Of a stretch of 64,000 bases of DNA, positions 10,911-23,725 are shown piece by piece. The stretch's first letter is position 1; each line of letters opens with the position of its first letter. The translations under genes and the position numbers were made by a program. The stretch is from Oreohelix idahoensis (Eukaryota; Mollusca; Gastropoda; Stylommatophora; Oreohelicidae). The stretch spans positions 220,891 through 284,890 of the forward strand of contig JAMPIV010014150.1 of NCBI GenBank assembly GCA_024509875.1. Reading direction: 5' to 3'. The notes beneath the pieces are model-generated. The model ran no database searches, was not told the DNA's origin, and worked only from the letters and a program-made list of their open reading frames with translations.

Positions 10911-12304
10911 GGCTGTCGCTAAGCACTTTAATTCTGTAACCTGCCGATCACTTTTGTGAAGAATTTAAGCACTTATTTATCAGCTCGTTAAGCCCCCACC
11001 CCTGATTTACTCAGTGGAATTCTCTTTTCTCTTATTCAAGTATAGCTCTGTTTAGAATGTGTGTAGTAATTGACTGAGACAAACATACAGTAACTTTAAA
11101 ATGATCAAATCGAAGTTAATTTTGTAACATTACAAATAACAAAATGTAATAATCATTTTAGTTTTAACAGTTTGAAAATAATTTGAATAGTTATGGATAA
11201 AGAAAAGCTATCATCCTCGCATTTGGGATTGCGAAAAGGGTAAGAAAGTTCAGATGGCAGCATATATTTGAACTTAGCTGTCAATGACGGTTCTGTCTTT
11301 TCACACTGATCACTCGTCTCTGTTCAAGGTTGTCGGGTGTAGCTCGTCTTCCAGAAACTTCAAGGAAAGTCTACACAGGACGTCCTTTGTCTTAAAGCGT
11401 AGGCCACTGATCCCGTCTTGTTCCAGAAATAGTACGTTCTGCTGGTACCACGAATAACTGTGATAAAAGAATAGAAAAGAACGCTCTTCTGAGTATGGTG
11501 TTCTCCGACACATAGTTATGTGTCCCCCCTCTTCTATTTCACCATCCCACTTAACTCAGAGTTTAACCTCGATGAGAATTAAATGTAATCCCTCGGGATA
11601 AAACTTCATTTACATTTAAACTGAATAGCTTTAGCTTTACATTACATTTAAATGAAAAGACTAAACGTACAGATATAATATGTTTTACATTTACATCTCC
11701 GCTGTTTGAAAAGTGTTCACAATATAAATTCATTCGTGTTTCATCTGCATTTACACTTGTGGAAAAGTTTGAAACTTCTATTAATTAAAATGAATATTTT
11801 CCCATGGACATTTACACTGGTTTAAAGCGTGAAACCTTACATTAATTTTAAAGTGAATATGTTTATAGGGACATTTACACTGCTGTGGCAGATTATGATA
11901 ATTGATTTCATATATCTATTTCTTTATCTTCATTTGTCTTTTACCTAGCTTGCATCCACGCCTATTTTTAACATAAACCACTATACACTCTTAGATCTGT
12001 CCCTTTTTCTAATTTAGCGCATAATTTAATTTTCTGTTCGCTATTCCCTTTGATGAGAGTTTACCAGAGACCGATTAGCTAACGTGAGCTGTATTATTTT
12101 ACACCAGCGATCGAAGATCGTTGTAATCGGATCAGACAGCGATCAAGGTGGAGATAATTTTGGAACCAAGGGAGACAAAATTTTATTACTTCCCTTGTAA
12201 ACTGGTCGCTAGAAAGTAATTAAACCACGGTGAGAACGAGCAGATCAAAAGACCTTGCTCGCTAGCTACAGAGGTCCGTCAATATATATATTTCTCTAAA
12301 GTTT
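10911..12304. other. unassigned DNA with weak tandem repeats
   Basis: No gene recognised. Between about 11560 and 11890 there are three to four degenerate copies of a ~60-65 bp motif containing CATTTACAC and GAATAT. The remainder is AT-rich. Confidence 0.45.
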
Positions 12305-14070
12305 ACTGTGTTACAGTGGATAGCAAAACAGATAATAATTTCTAGCTAAACTCTTCCAGCTATAAGATAAATTTAATTAACTGCTAGTAACCAGTCAGAT
12401 AATATTTTAACCAACTAGTAAGGCACTGATTCATCATGAGTATTGACGAAATATGTATTTATTTCTAATTATTGATGACTGATTTTTTAAATGACTAGAA
12501 TTTATTTCACGAGTTTTTAAACGATAAGACAAGCTCTAAGCTTGTAGTTTATAAGTTAAAGTTAAATAACCGAAGTGGATAAATATATTATATTTTACGT
12601 GAGGTAGGATAGGATTGTGTATACTATATATTGTTTAAGTATTTTGTATGTTTTTCTCTTTATACAGTATTTGGGCCAAACTCTAAACCTTACCAGCGGC
12701 TTCCATGTAAATCTGGGAATAATCATACTAAAGAACATTTTAACTTAGTTCTGGGTCTTCAAGGTAAATCTGGTCTGAGGTTGTGTTTACACCCAGAGAG
12801 AGACCGAATACCAACCCAAAGAACATTTAGAGTGACTTGGTAACTGGCATATAGATCCAGATTTATTGTTCAAATCTCATTTACATTCATTCCCGTTGTG
12901 GCGACCTAACAAACCTTAACATTTCCGACGTTTGATCATTTGTGGTGTGACCAAGAATTTTATACTGAGAGAAGTTACCGACCTGACATTTCCTAAGTAC
13001 TGGAAACCTCAAGATTCTGACACTGTGAGCACTGTGACATCTATTACCTGAACTGACTTGAAGTGACATAAACAGTAATCCAAAAAAATATAGTCGTAAA
13101 GAGAACGCTCCCCGGAGGAATTGGAATTAACCGGGCTCTGTAGAGCTGGGATTCGCGTTACCAAAAGAACACTGGAGTTGCTGTGGGTGTGTGTGTCCTA
13201 AAGTTTGTGCCAGAAGGTGAAAATCAAGTTTTTAGGTAAGAACGAATGTCAGTGGCCACTGTTGTATGGATAGAAAGAAAGCAGGGATGAGTGGTTCTTT
13301 GATCGTATAATTCATGTACCCACTTTGTATTTTTTTTTTTTTAATGCAAAGTTCTTTTTTGCTAATACTGTTTCCCTTTCAGAATAGATTAACGCATAAA
13401 CTCTATTCTTTACTGTAGAGGGAATTTCTAGACCACAGCGTATAAATCCTTGACTCTTTGGGGGTTAATAACGTTTCTTCTAACGGGAATTTTGTCTCAA
13501 CAGAGGGAGGGAGGTTTACACCTATGAGTCTATTTCTTGATTAATTCATTAACTTTATGTTTACTTGTATTTGATTTGATAGTCATAATATTGTTGTTGT
13601 GAAGTTTCTTTACGATAAATAAAATTTACATAAACTTTATTACGTGTGTCGGTCAGCTTGTCCCAAAAGATCCATATTCCATTGATGTAGTTTTCACGTC
13701 TGTGCGTCTAACTGTCGTCACTTGTGTGTGTATGTGTGTGTGTGTGTGTGATTGGGGATATATATATATATATATTCTAGTAGACTGTATGACTAACTAA
13801 GTTCTGTTGTGGAGATAGGCTGAACGAGAGAAGCTTCTTGATTTCAGGGACAGACTCTAACTAGTTTCCACCATCTCACTCGTGAAAATCTATTTTTTTG
13901 TTACATTACCTCTCACTGAGCTATCGCCTGTTCTAATCTATACAGAAGGGACCAATCTATGTCTTAATTCCCCTATCAAAAAAATATACGATAACTGCTT
14001 TGAAAATGTAAGTCTTATGCTTAGAATGGACATCATTTCTTTTCATATTTCCATCCCTGCTCCATAGGGA
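12305..14070 (+). repeat. diverged ~1.7-kb repeat, copy 1
   Basis: This sequence aligns colinearly, with many differences, to 16605-17208 plus 19634-20830. Shared landmarks are GAGTATTGACGAAATA, TGTGGTGTGACCAA, CTCTCACTCGTGAAA and CAGAAGGGACCAA. Both copies carry TG/TA microsatellites at the same place. There is no long open frame. It may be an old duplication or a non-coding transposon; the ends are uncertain. Confidence 0.65.
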
Positions 14071-15190
14071 ACCTGGAACTACTTTATGCTTTTAGATCTC
14101 TTTACGAAACTATCAATAAAGCAATCACCAGCCCGTGCAGTGGTGGTTCATGAATCATCATTCTATACGCTGAGGTTGCCAACCTCAAATGACTTTGACA
14201 TCCAATAGCGAGTTTCACACAATAGAAGTCACATGGTAATATATACATATATATGTTAGTTCACATGTTAGTAATAAAATATGAAATGTAAATCCAACTT
14301 ACGCCAATCCTGGCTACAGACTTGTCGCACAGATGAATAAAAGAGACTAATCGTTCTCTTACAACACGTGTCTGGGATTTCTTTTAATTTTAACATAGAT
14401 TGCCCCTTCTGACTCCGTGTTTCTTCAATTTCCTAGTCCCGGTTGTTCCTTATTACAATTTGAAAGAGATTTCCTGTGCTTTATAAATCTTATCTGGTTC
14501 TCCAATAAAAGGTGCGGATAACAATTAGGAATTATGAATCTAGTTCTTTGTCTGGCGAAGGTCTGATATCTTGGCGAGCGTGCAAATCACAGAGACATAA
14601 AACTGTGAAATTGTCAGCCTATATTCCCTCCAGTGATGTTATGAATCTAATCAGAAAGATCCAATCATTTCAAATGATGCAGGATAGACTGTGATATTTC
14701 AAAATAGTCCCACGTAAAATAAGGTGCGTGCCTGCAAAGGTCACGTATTACCATATATGGACATCTGATGCCTTGTATACACTCTTACAAACATATTTGT
14801 AGACTCATATTGTCTAAAATGTAATAAATCCATGATTACTTTTTTAAACAAGGGACCGGAAGCGATTACATCACATTTGTCTGCCCACATGTGAAACACA
14901 GACAGTAATCTTGTTATCTGTCGTATGAGTGCGCAAACCCCGGGTCTTATCGGTGAATTAAGCCGATAGCGAAGACCGATGTAAGTTTTAGTCGGCCGCG
15001 CCTATAACCACAAATCTGGGTAGCACTCCTTGCAAATGTGATATTTATCACCTACAGGGTGATTTGATAAAATCAAATATCTGCTACTTAGCAGAAAAAT
15101 AAATAAAGAAAGAAAAGTGCGATAATTGACAGCACCTAATAAAAATCAGTACCACAAATGTACCGATACTGCCGGAGAGAACCAAAGATC
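14071..15190. other. unassigned DNA
   Basis: I see no gene, RNA or repeat that I can support here. Confidence 0.4.
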
Positions 15191-15194
15191 GATA

Positions 15195-15400
15195 GAGGTT
15201 GCCCCGTTTCGTCACAGGCACTGATAAAATGACTGCTGAACATCTGCTTCAAAGTTGCCCCTTATATGCGGTACAGAGAAAGCGCATATGGCCGACGCCA
15301 GTTCCTTTCGTGGAAAAGCATTTCGGAGATTTAATAGCCTCAAACTGACTACTGCTTTCTTTGAGAACATTCAAGTAGACGTCTGAAAGTACGAAGAAGA
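15195..15400 (+). mobile_element. LINE family C 3' end
   Basis: A fragment matching the 3' end of family C. It covers the C-terminal codons after the Cys motif (MTAEHLLQSCPLY, then FFENIQVDV and stop) and a GAAGAAGAAG tail. The same sequence occurs on the minus strand at 24412-24690. The 5' part is missing. Confidence 0.75.
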
Positions 15401-16604
15401 AGAAGTCCTTTATAAGGCTGATGTTAAGAACAGACAGAGCTTGGGAATTGCACAAAGTAGTCTAACGAGTAAGTCACCCACCAAAACCTAGTGGAAAATA
15501 ATTAAGTTGGGCTTTTTCTGCTATTTGTTTTCATGGCGGCACTAATTTTCCTGCGGTCATTCATTTGGATGCACTGGCAATGAAGCTATGGAGCAACGCG
15601 TCAATGAATTAACAGCTGTTTTATCACATGATGTTTTGTAAATGCGTGGATATCTAGTAAAATCTTGCCTTGGTACTTATTTAAAAAAAACATAAAACAA
15701 AAAAAATTCAAAATAAAATTTATTATTACTCCGTCTCTGAATCATAATTTTAGGGCGTAACGACTTGAGCGACTAAATCTGTAAATGTAACGAACGCTGT
15801 TCATTATTGTCGCATAGAGATTTATGATCAATAAATTTTCTATATTCTTTTCTTTTCTACCCGTGTCCTCTACTTTATTATCGCTCTTTTACCCTTTTCC
15901 TGTTTTTCGCATTCGTTCGTTTGCGAATATAAATATTTTCCCATTCTAACGTTTACCTGTTTCTTTTCTCTTACTGAGAACGCATTTTATTACGTCAGAT
16001 GTCAGTCTCTGCAGGTGAGCGAATAGTGCGAAATTCGTCTCGATAGACATGGGATGGCAGACATATCGTCTAACATTTTCATCTGACACGGCGTCCTTCG
16101 GCCAGTTTCTCGGCCTGAGGTGTGGAAAGCGCCAAACATACATCGCCCAGAATAGCCGTATGTCGGAGAAGGCGTTAAGACGCGTATTGACAGGTTATGG
16201 CAGGCTTCTGAGTTAATGTGAAGTGTTAGGAGAGGGGGAGATACCGGCGCTATTTCGGATTTCGAAATAACGTGGGATGCTTTGTCTGTTTCATATATCC
16301 TAGCAGGAGTTTAAACGTGACTTCATTCTGTTCTCCAAATTTGCAGTAGACAGGTTGTTTCGTGCTAAAGAGAATAAGCTGTATAGCGAAGTCTGAGTTT
16401 GTTTCGGAAATTTTGCCGAGCTTCTAGACTACCAATAAATATAAGCGTATCATTCTAAGTTTGTGCGATCACCCGTAGTTCTGTTTGGAGGTAATATTTA
16501 ATATCTATTGTGTTGAGTGATCTAGTGATAAATCGCTTATTTTCATTTTACTAGTTAGATTTCTGTGCAGAAGAAATTAATATTAAGTCTGTTATATTCG
16601 CTAG
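15401..16604. other. unassigned DNA
   Basis: No feature recognised. Short open frames here lack any domain. Confidence 0.4.
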
Positions 16605-17744
16605 TCGACATGTTACAGTGGAAAGCAGAATATATTATAATTTCTAGCTTAAACTCATGCAGCTGTAAATGAATTAAATTAAACTGCGAATAATCAGTCG
16701 AGAATATTTTAACTAACTTATAACTGCACTGGTTCATCATTGAGTATTGACGAAATACGTATGTATTTCTAATTCATGATGACTGATTTTGTGAACATAA
16801 CTTATTTCACGGAAGATTTAAATGATACGACAAGCTCTACGCTTGCAGTTTATAATGTAAGTTATAACATAGGGAATAGTATGTATAAGTATTTTATATG
16901 TTGTTTTCTCTTTATTCAGTGAAACTGGGGTGACCCAACTTTGCCAGCGTTGAGTACTGAGTAGTATCTGTGAAGAACATAAACATTTTATTCTTAAAGA
17001 CCTGGGTGTATAAAGTAAAACCTGTCTGGCATTGCATTGGCATCCAGAACGACAGAGTACCCATTCCATAAACTTTAAGATTTAAATAAAGTAACGGGCC
17101 TATCGCGCCAGATTTAATTCTTCCTGAGAGAAACCTCAAGTACATTTCAGCTCTTGTGGCAAGTAAAATATATTACAATCAATAAACATTCCGACGGAGT
17201 TGTGACTATAGTGCGTTTCAAAAAGATCGGTCGACGATTGACTTCAAATATCTCCATATTCCTTGCACTGATAAACATGATTTTTTGCATGTGGTCTTAT
17301 ATTTTCAATGTCCCAAAGTTTTTATAAAATTCAATGTAGCAGGTAGTGTTCTTTTCTTGCAACAGCTAATTCCTTTGATCTTTTTTTAACGAAGTAATTA
17401 TTTTGTCCTGGAAGAAAATAATTTACCGTAAATGAAGGAAGTTGCATATTTTCGGCATAGGCGTATGTACAATTCGAATGTTAGAGGGGTTTGTTAACTG
17501 ATTACTACGTGAGGTCCTTTTTTATTTCTTCGAAATATTTGAGATAATAATAACGCCTATTCGTTGTAAATGTTACTTTTTATACTAAAACGTGAATGGA
17601 TGCATGAAGAGGTGAAAGTACTGTGTATATTAAAAATAGTAGGGAAATCGCGGAGATAAAAAGGAAATGAATTGGTTTACATATACACATAGATGGAGGA
17701 GAAAACATATAAAACATATAAGGTATTTACACATTTATTCTGAG

Positions 17745-19228
17745 TCAGATGAGTCTAACATATTCTATTCTCGGCTGAACGAACGACAGTCCATCTTTTT
17801 TCCAATAGTCATTTTCCTCTTTTAAGACATGGTCTTCACATTTACACCAATAATCTTTGTCTATCTGCGAGAGGGCGGCATATGTTAGTTCTTTCATATT
17901 GCATAGCTTGAAAGTTTTATTTTCAGCTGCCACCTGTCCTTTAACTTTTGCCCAAACGAGTTCAATTGGGTTTAAATGTGAATGATAAGGTGGCAGTCTC
18001 AAACACATATGACCATGCTGTTGAATCAACTTGTCTATATGGAATATCTTGGTCTTTTGTGATTTCTTAACAAGGGACAGTAATTCAGGTTTCAGAAATC
18101 CCTCGTTAAATGGAATGTCTTCTTTTCTGAGCCAAATCTTTATAGCATCTTTTGTACTCGAAGATGTCGGGATTTTGTCTTCTTCTGCCACAGCGTTGTG
18201 GTATGATGCGTTGTCCATTATCAGACAGGATGGTCTGTCTAGGGGCGGAAGAAGAGTATTTTCAATCCACTCTCTAAATATGTTACCGTTCATCTCGGTA
18301 TGATAGTCCCGGTTGTCCGTATAATTGGAAGTGAAAATAAGTTCAGCATTTTTCACTAGCCCATTATGTCTGCTGCCTGCATGTGCCATTATCAGACGTT
18401 GTCCTTTTCCACTGGGTTCTTCTTCTTCTTCCGTCCTTAGCCAAAGACCGACCAAGCAGTCAGAGGCCATCACGCCTTGTGGCGTCTTAAGGGCAACAGC
18501 AGATTGATTTTCTCTGTTGTAGTTTCCCATCACGCCTAGCGGCGTCTTTAGGGCAACAACAAATAGATCCATCTGCCGTTGTTTCCGTAATCGGTGTGAC
18601 AAGCCAACGGGTGATCAGCCCATTGGGCTTTCCACTGGGTACACATCTTTTAATCGTTCCATCGGATAACTGCCATTCCTTTTCACTTGTGTGGTGAGCA
18701 TTGATCCAAGTTTCATCCACATACACAATATCATAATCTTGATTACGCATTTCCCGTACTTCACGTAAATATTTACTTCTCATAGATACTAAGTGCGGCT
18801 TCTCGCAGATGACGTTTCTTCCACTAGAGTACTTCCTAAACGTAAAGCCAATGCTTCTAACAGTTCTCCATAATGTTGATTTCGACACATCAATGTCATT
18901 GTGTGTTCTCATCCGTATTTTGAGTTTCCTTAGTGTCACAGTTTCTTTGGAATTGAACATTCTACAAATCTCTTCTAATCACATCCCTGTCAAAACTATC
19001 TACTACTTTCTTTCTTCCTTGAGTCCTGGTATTGATTGAACTGAAAATTCCATTAGCTTTGAGTAATTGATGAAATGAGCGTTTACTTAAACCCAAAGCG
19101 TGAATAGTTCTCTTTTCAGGATTTGAGAGACTCCGATACAGTTTACCACGCTTAGCTTCTCTGCAGAAATATTTATACATCTTCACTGCCATTGTATGCA
19201 GTGTAAGGAACTTGACTTTCATACACAT
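17745..19228 (-). pseudogene. Tc1/mariner-type DDE transposase, disrupted
   Basis: A cut-and-paste transposase read right to left. The N-terminal ~90 codons (18962-19228) look like a helix-turn-helix DNA-binding region. The catalytic core follows: YVDETWINAHHT (first Asp), LIMDNASYHNA (second Asp) and HSHLNPIELVWAKVKG (Glu). I count 83 residues between the second Asp and the Glu, far more than the 34 of classical Tc1 or mariner proteins. Long-spacing families (for example DD82E-type) are known. A frameshift lies near 18961, and a 211-bp retroposon (18418-18628) splits a PSGK codon stretch, which is duplicated as its target site. The three catalytic residues survive. Confidence 0.85.
18418..18628 (-). 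mobile_element. 211-bp retroposon made of LINE B 5' leader and 3' end
   Basis: The insertion is flanked by the 12-bp direct repeat TTTCCACTGGGT (18406-18417 and 18629-18640). On the minus strand its head resembles the family B 5' leader seen at about 53126-53190 (GGGC..GA..CACCCG and ATTACGGAAAC). Its tail matches the family B 3' end (GACGCC..AGGCGTGATGGCC..TGACTGCTT, then GAAGAAGAAGA). A short internal duplication repeats the GACGCC..GGCGTGATGG segment. No coding capacity remains. Confidence 0.8.
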
Positions 19229-20425
19229 TGTATTACAGACCTAGAATACCGCAAGATACGCCTATGCACTGAAATACACAATCAGTAGAATGGTAACTGA
19301 ACACACCGGAAGGGTCAATGTAATGTTCAAATCAGTGCGGTAGTGAGCTGAAACACTTAGAAAATCACGTGACATGCGTTCAAGATGTTAAATCGAAATA
19401 GTTCACAAATATGAAGGGGTAAGCCCTTTAAAATTACGGTTGGACTAGGAGGTAGTCGATTTTGTATACTTTAAATAAAGAAAATTTAAAACCATAAGTT
19501 TGTTAACGAGGAAAAAAATGTCCCCCACGGGACATAGCGATCATTAGGTCATATGCAAAGTTGCAACAATTACGATCAAGTGGTTGCAGAGATATTGAAT
19601 ATTAAACAGCGGCAAACATTGTGAAACGCACTATAGTATGTGGTGTGACCAAATAAAATCCTATACTGAGAGAAGGCAGTTACCTGACATTCCTAGTTAC
19701 TAGAAATCTAAGCTATTGACACTTTGCTCGCTGTTAACGTTCGTGCCTGGAACATTTTAATGTGACAGAACCAGATATCCCTAAATAAGAAATACCAAGG
19801 AAACGTTCCCTGAAGAAGCGAATTCAACCTATCTTTTTGGAGCTGGGGCCAATGTCTAACCCTGGAGATTCTGTATGTGCATGTCCTAAAAATTGTTTGT
19901 CCAGAAGTTGCTACCAAAGCTGTAAGTACGAACGAAAGCTAGGGATCACGGCTGACTGAATAGAGTGAATGCAGGACTGAGCGATTCTTTTATTGTTGTA
20001 TTTTGGCACCCATTTTTTGCTGTCTTAAATTTCTTTATGGAAGTGTTGTTGCTAACAATATTTTCCTTAGGATAGATCAGAGTATCAAAGTCTGTTAATA
20101 CCTTTAAAGGGAAATCTTAGACTAAATCATATGTATCCGTGACTCTTTGGGGCTATCACTTTTCTTCTAACAGGACTGTGGGATATTCATCGAGGGGAAA
20201 GATCATACTAATGGGTCTATCATTCTTGTAGCAATTCATTGACTTTATGACTATTTGTATATGCTGGATGTAATTTTATGTGTTGTGATGGAATTTTATT
20301 ATGATAATTAAAATTCATTAAACTTAATCAGTGTGGCGGTCAGTTCGTTCCCAAATATCTATATTTCCATTGTCATAGTTTCACGTCTGTGTGTCTATTG
20401 TAGTCACTTATGTGTGTGTGTATGT

Positions 20426-20562
<137 letters not shown>

Positions 20563-20830
20563 TAATATATATTATATTAGACGGTCTGACAAATCTTAAT
20601 CTGTTGTAGATGATAGGCTGACTGAGAGAAATCATCTCGAGGGTCAGAGACCGACTCTAATATATTTCCTCCCTCTCACTCGTGAAATCTATTTCTATTA
20701 TCATCTCTCACTGTGGCAACCACTTATTTCTATGTCTATTCAGAAGGGACCAAACTAAGTCTTAATCACCTATCACAAATCTACGACAATTATCTACTGC
20801 TAAATATAAATATAAGATACGTATTCATGC

Positions 20831-22263
20831 TCACAGGAAATGCTAATGGAGAAACTTTAAGATACTGTATCCTGAATCAAACATCCGCCATTATTAAGGA
20901 TGGAAACAAGTTGCGCATTGTTTTCAAAATGTGTGCAATTCAGTTTCCCTTTAGAAAAACTCGCCATGAAAAAAATTGCAACTTAGATGGGAATAAGATG
21001 TAACATAATATCAGTCAGGAGGTATAAGAGAATTCTTATTTAAGAGAACAGTTTTTAACAAGAGCAAATATAAATATAAAACCATTAGTGAGGGTATAAC
21101 GGGAAAGCGAGGGTCTAGGGACGTTCTTGTGCTTCACGCTACTAATGTCAAATAAAGATTAAATTAAATATCAACCCAAACACTCCTAGCTTTACACACA
21201 TTCTCGCCTTAGTTTTTTCTTTTGTCGCGGTTGTTGGTTTTTGTTTGTTTGTTTGTCTTTCACGCCATGACTGGTATAAAGAAGCTACAATTTTAGGACA
21301 ATGGAAAAACCACACACGCACACAATTTAGAAATCTTAATGCTTTATTTACAACAAGTTGGACAGCTGCTGTTCTGCCACGGTTATCGGCAATTGAAAAT
21401 ATTTTCTAGAATTAGAGGCACTGTATATTCTAATTATAAACTATCAGAGGTTGAACGGGATATTTTTCTTCATAAATAGGGAATTAAGAGAGTAGCAATT
21501 TTAATTACAACGTAGATTTAAGTGCGCGTGTGGGAGTCAGATTGCTGTACTTCTATGTGTGGGAGTCAGATTGCTGTACTTCTATGTGTGGGTGTCAAAG
21601 CTAGTACACAACAATCAAACTTACTTTTACTTATTCGGCCCGCTGTTGCCGTGAGAAATCGTGGGCAGCAGAAGTTAATCTTCTAGAGCCAAGTCTGTCA
21701 CATTGACTGAGCCCGTGTTGCCTGCCCACCTGCAACTTGGTCTTCATCGTGCTCCTCTACAACCAGATCTTCAACTGTTGTAGGCGTGTAGCTGTAACTG
21801 ATCGGGCTGCAGTCTCATGAGGTGGCCAAACATAAATTTGTCTATCTCTCTGTATTTTTGACGCGGGATGTAGTTCCTACAATTTTTCTCATGTCATCTC
21901 TTCTCATTCTAGGTCCGTGAAACGCGGAGGCAAACAAATAACCCGTTCTGCATTGTGCAATCAAGTTTACCCCCACATAAAACATATGACATGATTTCGT
22001 TGTGATCAACTTTTCCGGCATCACGATTTTTAAACTCTCGTGACTTTTAAGTTATTTTAAGTTTCATTTACCATTTTCTCTTAAACGCCTATGCTTGTAC
22101 ACAACATAGATAAGAAAAACAAAAATGTTCTTATCTCCTTGTTCAATTAAATAAGACTATAGTATATAAAGCTGACAGCAAGAACAAATTTCTGAGACGC
22201 TCAACAAAGCATTTAATTGACTAGACTTCACAAGAAAATAAAAAGATGAAACTCGTTGTGTTT
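20831..22263. other. unassigned DNA
   Basis: No gene recognised. A 29-bp unit (GTGTGGGAGTCAGATTGC and onward) is repeated about twice at 21535-21590. Confidence 0.4.
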
Positions 22264-22274
22264 ATTTCGCTTGT

Positions 22275-22583
22275 GGGACCAAAAGATGCAGCAATAGAGA
22301 ATGCAGTCAGCGACCCATAGCTTGACTGCTTGCATCAGGGTCAGCGAACCAGAGCTGACCAAGACCGTACTCCACCTCCACGTGGTGGTCCTGGAAACAG
22401 TCTGCAGCAGTGCAGTCTGGCTGAGCGAGTACGGATCGCAGAGGGAAGGCAAACCCGGTCCCAAAAAATGCCGTGCTGAAGTCGGACGTGTCGACCGAAA
22501 GGTGCAGATATCACAGCTACGGCATAAACAGACACAACGCAACCACCGTCCTTTTCAGGGCGAACGAGGAAGAAGAAGAAGAA
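22275..22583 (+). mobile_element. 309-bp SINE-like retroposon with GAA tail
   Basis: A GC-richer, non-coding insert ending in AGGAAGAAGAAGAAGAAA. It is flanked by the 11-bp direct repeat ATTTCGCTTGT (22264-22274 and 22584-22594), so it moved by target-primed reverse transcription. I cannot identify clear pol III boxes. It may be a SINE or the truncated end of a LINE with the same tail. Confidence 0.75.
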
Positions 22584-22711
22584 ATTTCGCTTGTAACGCT
22601 CAGCCTTGGTGAGTATACAGCTATATTCTTCTTAAATTCAGTATCGTCCTATATATTTATTCTTTCATCATTTACCCATCATCAATTATTTACTTCATCT
22701 TTTTTTTTTAT

Positions 22712-22855
22712 AGAGACTATCAAAGAATACCATCAATAGATGGTCAGATTAGAGACTATCAAAGAATACCATCAAGAGATTGTCAGGTTAGAGACTATCA
22801 AAGAATACCATCAAGAGATGGTCAGGTTAGAGACTGTCAAAGAATACCATCAAGA
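22712..22855 (+). repeat. 39-bp minisatellite, array 1
   Basis: About 3.7 copies of a 39-bp unit (AGAGACTATCAAAGAATACC, then ATCAAGAGATGGTCAGGTT). The length is a multiple of three, so the frame is kept: it encodes a 13-residue repeat RDGQVRDYQRIPS. The unit aligns to family D coding sequence at 56460-56520. Confidence 0.9.
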
Positions 22856-23044
22856 CAAGAGACAGGAGACGTTGGAGACCCATTGCAGCCGACCTCCATT
22901 GTGAAGATATCAGTTGATCAGATCTAATTTCTTCATATCAATTAAGTCAAACGTTTTTCACATCCTGGACGCATAATAGCAGGAGATGGCAAATGTTAAG
23001 CACAAATCAAGAAGAGAATATGATTGGCGAAAGCTACGCTTAGC

Positions 23045-23170
23045 ACCATCAAGAGATGGTCAGGTTAGAGACTATCAAAGAATACCATCAAGAGATGGTC
23101 AGGTTAGAGACTATCAAAGAATACCATCAAGAGATGGTCAGGTTAGAGACTATCAAAGAATACCATCATG
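23045..23170 (+). repeat. 39-bp minisatellite, array 2
   Basis: About 3.2 copies of the same 39-bp unit as at 22712-22855, followed by the same family D continuation (GACAAGAGACA and onward). The two arrays are probably a ~330-bp duplication of array plus flank. Confidence 0.9.
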
Positions 23171-23725
23171 ACAAGAGACAAAGGATGTTGGAGATCCATT
23201 GCAGCAGACGACAGACGTGAAGATGCTAGCTGAGCTCAACTTATTTCTTCATCATGCTTGTCATTTGTGCTTGTTTGTTTGTTTTGCAGATCACTCCATG
23301 TTGCACCACGTAGTTATCTGAGCAGACAAAGACACAACAAGACTCCTTCTCTTTCAGACATGTTGTAAAAGATGACTAAAATAACATTGTGCATGTGGCT
23401 GGTAACCTCATAATATAAAACAAATTGGTACAAACATCACCGCTGCAAGATTTTGTGCTTCCTCAGGGGGACTATCAGCCATGTTGGGGCTCCATGCTCC
23501 ATAAGGTGGGAGAAAGGAGATGACGACGATGTCGCTCCATGTGGAGCATAGGGTTTCAGCTAGTTGTCAACAAGCCGTCATGTTCTTGTAGTCTTCATTG
23601 CTGAATGCCTTCCCTTCTTCTTCCTAGTTTTCTTCTTTTTTTTCTTCTTTTTCATCTTCTTTTTATTCAGGTACCATCCATGATATTTTGACATCCACAG
23701 TGCTGTTTACCGTTATGTTCTTGAC

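Larger units (their letters stand above)
17209..19633 (-). mobile_element. Tc1/mariner-type DNA transposon
   Basis: The element has 12-bp perfect inverted termini TAGTGCGTTTCA and is flanked by TA on both sides (17207-17208 and 19634-19635). This is the target preference of the IS630-Tc1-mariner superfamily. It carries one transposase gene on the minus strand, broken by a frameshift and by a 211-bp retroposon. It lies inside copy 2 of the 1.7-kb repeat, so it is younger than that duplication. Confidence 0.88.
22710..23545 (+). mobile_element. LINE family D 3' region with internal tandem repeats
   Basis: The segment matches the C-terminal coding end of family D at 56430-56530: 22856-22890 reads the RQET.DVGDPLQPT peptide. 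It continues through a likely 3' UTR (TGGCTGGTAACCTCAT, GGGGCTCCATGCTCC, AAGGTGGGAGAAA) to a GATGACGACGATG tail. A related 3' UTR occurs at 24720-24934. Two tandem arrays lie inside the coding end. No functional protein is possible. Confidence 0.65.

Noticed and set aside
13720..13780. Regulatory Z-DNA or promoter element in the TG/TA tract
   Set aside because: It is a simple microsatellite at an equivalent place in both repeat copies, with no gene nearby.
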